34,789 nt of DNA from Bacillota bacterium. Lineage in GTDB: Bacteria > Bacillota > Sulfobacillia > JACIYH01. The position numbers and the translations under genes are program-made. The notes beneath the pieces are model-generated. The model did no database searches. It was not told the origin of the DNA and worked only from the letters and a program-made list of their open reading frames with translations. The stretch spans positions 1 through 34,789 of the forward strand of contig JACIYH010000021.1 in NCBI GenBank assembly GCA_014360055.1. Direction: 5' to 3'. Below, piece after piece: positions 33,285 through 34,789 of this stretch (positions within the stretch are counted from its first letter, which is position 1; each line of letters starts with the position of its first letter).

Positions 33285-34229
33285 TCAGCAGGGCACGATC
33301 CAGGTACCCGCCCTTCCCGCCAGCGCATCGAGCGCCTGCACGAGCGAGCCGATGATGGCCCGTTTGCCGCCAGCCTCCACGAACCGGCAGCATGCCTCCA
33401 CCTTGGGACCCATGCTGCCCGGTTTGAAGTGCCCTTCCTTTTGCAACGCCCTCGCCTCGGACACGGTCATTCGCGACAGGAATCGCTGGGTGGGCCTGCC
33501 ATAATCCACCGCCACGGCAGGCACGTCCGTCAGGATCATGAACACATCCGCCCCCAGCCCGGTGGCCAGACGCTGGCCGCCCAGGTCCTTGTCGATGACC
33601 GCCTCTACACCCCGCAGCGTGCCGTCCGGCTCCCGCACCACCGGAATGCCGCCGCCACCGGTGCACACCACGATGGCGTGGTCACGGGCCAACCGGCGGA
33701 TGGCTTCCAGTTCCACGATCTCCTTGGGATCGGGAGACGGCACCACCTTGCGCCATCCCCTGCCCGCGTCCTCCACCCAGGTTTCTCCTTCCGCCATCCG
33801 CTTGCGGGCATACGCCTCGTCGTAAAAAGGCCCCACGGGCTTGGTGGGCCTGAGGAAGGCCGGGTCATCGGCCGACACCACCGTCTGGGTGACGATACTG
33901 GCCACCGGCCGAAGCTCCATCCCCCGCCGCACCAACTCGTTGCGCAGGCTGTGCTGCATCATGTACCCGATCATGCCCTGGCTCTCCGCCCCGCAGATGT
34001 CCATGGGCATCGCCGGCACCGCATCCGTGGCCTGGTTCTGGATGATGATGTTCCCCACCTGCGGCCCGTTGCCGTGGGTGAGCACCACCCGATACCCCTC
34101 TTCCAGCAGGGTGACGATCTGCCGGCACGTGGTACGCACGTTCTCCAGTTGCTCCTCCGCCGTCCCCCTCTGCCCCGGCTGCAGGATGGCATTACCCCCC
34201 AGGGCGATCACCACAAGCTCTTTGGCCAC
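33285..34229 (-). CDS. arcC: Carbamate kinase
   Basis: VAKELVVIALGGNAILQPGQRGTAEEQLENVRTTCRQIVTLLEEGYRVVLTHGNGPQVGNI...VVCTGGGGIPVVREPDGTLRGVEAVIDKDLGGQRLATGLGADVFMILTDV...FKPGSMGPKVEA; GTG start after an AGGAGGAAG SD. Confidence 0.95.
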   Translation of the reverse strand: MAKELVVIALGGNAILQPGQRGTAEEQLENVRTTCRQIVTLLEEGYRVVLTHGNGPQVGNIIIQNQATDAVPAMPMDICGAESQGMIGYMMQHSLRNELVRRGMELRPVASIVTQTVVSADDPAFLRPTKPVGPFYDEAYARKRMAEGETWVEDAGRGWRKVVPSPDPKEIVELEAIRRLARDHAIVVCTGGGGIPVVREPDGTLRGVEAVIDKDLGGQRLATGLGADVFMILTDVPAVAVDYGRPTQRFLSRMTVSEARALQKEGHFKPGSMGPKVEACCRFVEAGGKRAIIGSLVQALDALAGRAGTWIVPC

Positions 34230-34312
34230 TTCTTCCTCCTCCTGCCTCCCGGTGCCTTCGGACCGTAATCTGCCCCCGGCATGCGGGCCGGGATCCCCCA
34301 GAGATGCAGCCC

Positions 34313-34789
34313 TCACTGCATGATGAGGGCCATCACCGCCTTCTGGGCGTGCAGCCGGTTCTCCGCCTGGTCGAATACCACCGAGTTGGGACCATCTATG
34401 ACCTCGTCCGTCACCTCGAAGCCCCGGTCGGCGGGCAGACAGTGCATGTACAGCACGTCCGGCTTGGCCAGTTTCAGGGTTTCCTCATCGCAGATCCAGT
34501 GCTTGTTGGCGTCGAACAGCTTCTGGATGGCATCCCAGTCGGCTTCCCGGGCCTGGGGCGGGATGTGCCTGAGCACGCCCCAGCACTTGGGGTACACCAC
34601 GTCCGCATCCCGGAACGCCTTCTTCATATCGTGCACGATCTCGAACGTGCCGCCGAACTTACGCTGGTTCTCCTTGACTTTCTCGATCACCATGGGGTCG
34701 AGCTCGAACCCCTCGGGGTGGGCCAGCACGATGTCCATGCCGAAGAAACTGGCGATGGCCATGGCACTCTGGGGAACCGCCACCGGCTT
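34313..34789 (-). CDS. Carbamoyltransferase-family protein (partial; 5' end outside window)
   Basis: DADVVYPKCWGVLRHIP...KHWICDEETLKLAKPDVLYMHCLPADRGFEVTDEVIDGPNSVVFDQAENRLHAQKAVMALIMQ*; the frame stays open to the window edge. Confidence 0.88.
   Translation of the reverse strand, partial: KPVAVPQSAMAIASFFGMDIVLAHPEGFELDPMVIEKVKENQRKFGGTFEIVHDMKKAFRDADVVYPKCWGVLRHIPPQAREADWDAIQKLFDANKHWICDEETLKLAKPDVLYMHCLPADRGFEVTDEVIDGPNSVVFDQAENRLHAQKAVMALIMQ

Overview
GC-rich bacterial window; no source organism is claimed. It has three parts. (1) ~1-10.8 kb, + strand mosaic of mobile-element scars: a 5'-truncated IS1634-type transposase fused to a tyrosine-recombinase tail, a hicBA module between two diverged integrase tails, an orphan IreB/UPF0297-like gene, a VapBC-type module, a frameshifted IS630-type element, and a gene with a copper-amine-oxidase-N-like domain. 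That last gene has lost its 5' end next to the IS630 element and is split by an apparently intact IS21-family element, with an 8-bp TSD visible in the sequence. (2) ~10.5-18.7 kb: an RNase HI remnant, a phoU-pstS-pstC-pstA-pstB-pstB operon on the minus strand, then an M20 peptidase and a GT2 glycosyltransferase on the plus strand. The two PstB proteins carry complementary motif lesions that fall in the same predicted composite ATP site. (3) ~18.7-34.8 kb: a ~16-kb minus-strand directon with two divergent carbamoyltransferases (one cut by the window edge), carbamate kinase, three aldehyde:ferredoxin oxidoreductase (AOR) family proteins, two 4-cluster ferredoxins, two MoaD/ThiS-like proteins, a PreA-like flavoprotein with its own ferredoxin domain, and a BMP-family ABC importer. 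I read this as a candidate anaerobic pathway, probably tungsten/molybdopterin-dependent, that degrades an imported nucleoside/nucleobase or other heterocycle and conserves energy as carbamoyl phosphate -> ATP. The substrate is unknown. All calls come from reading the supplied sequence and translations; no searches were run.
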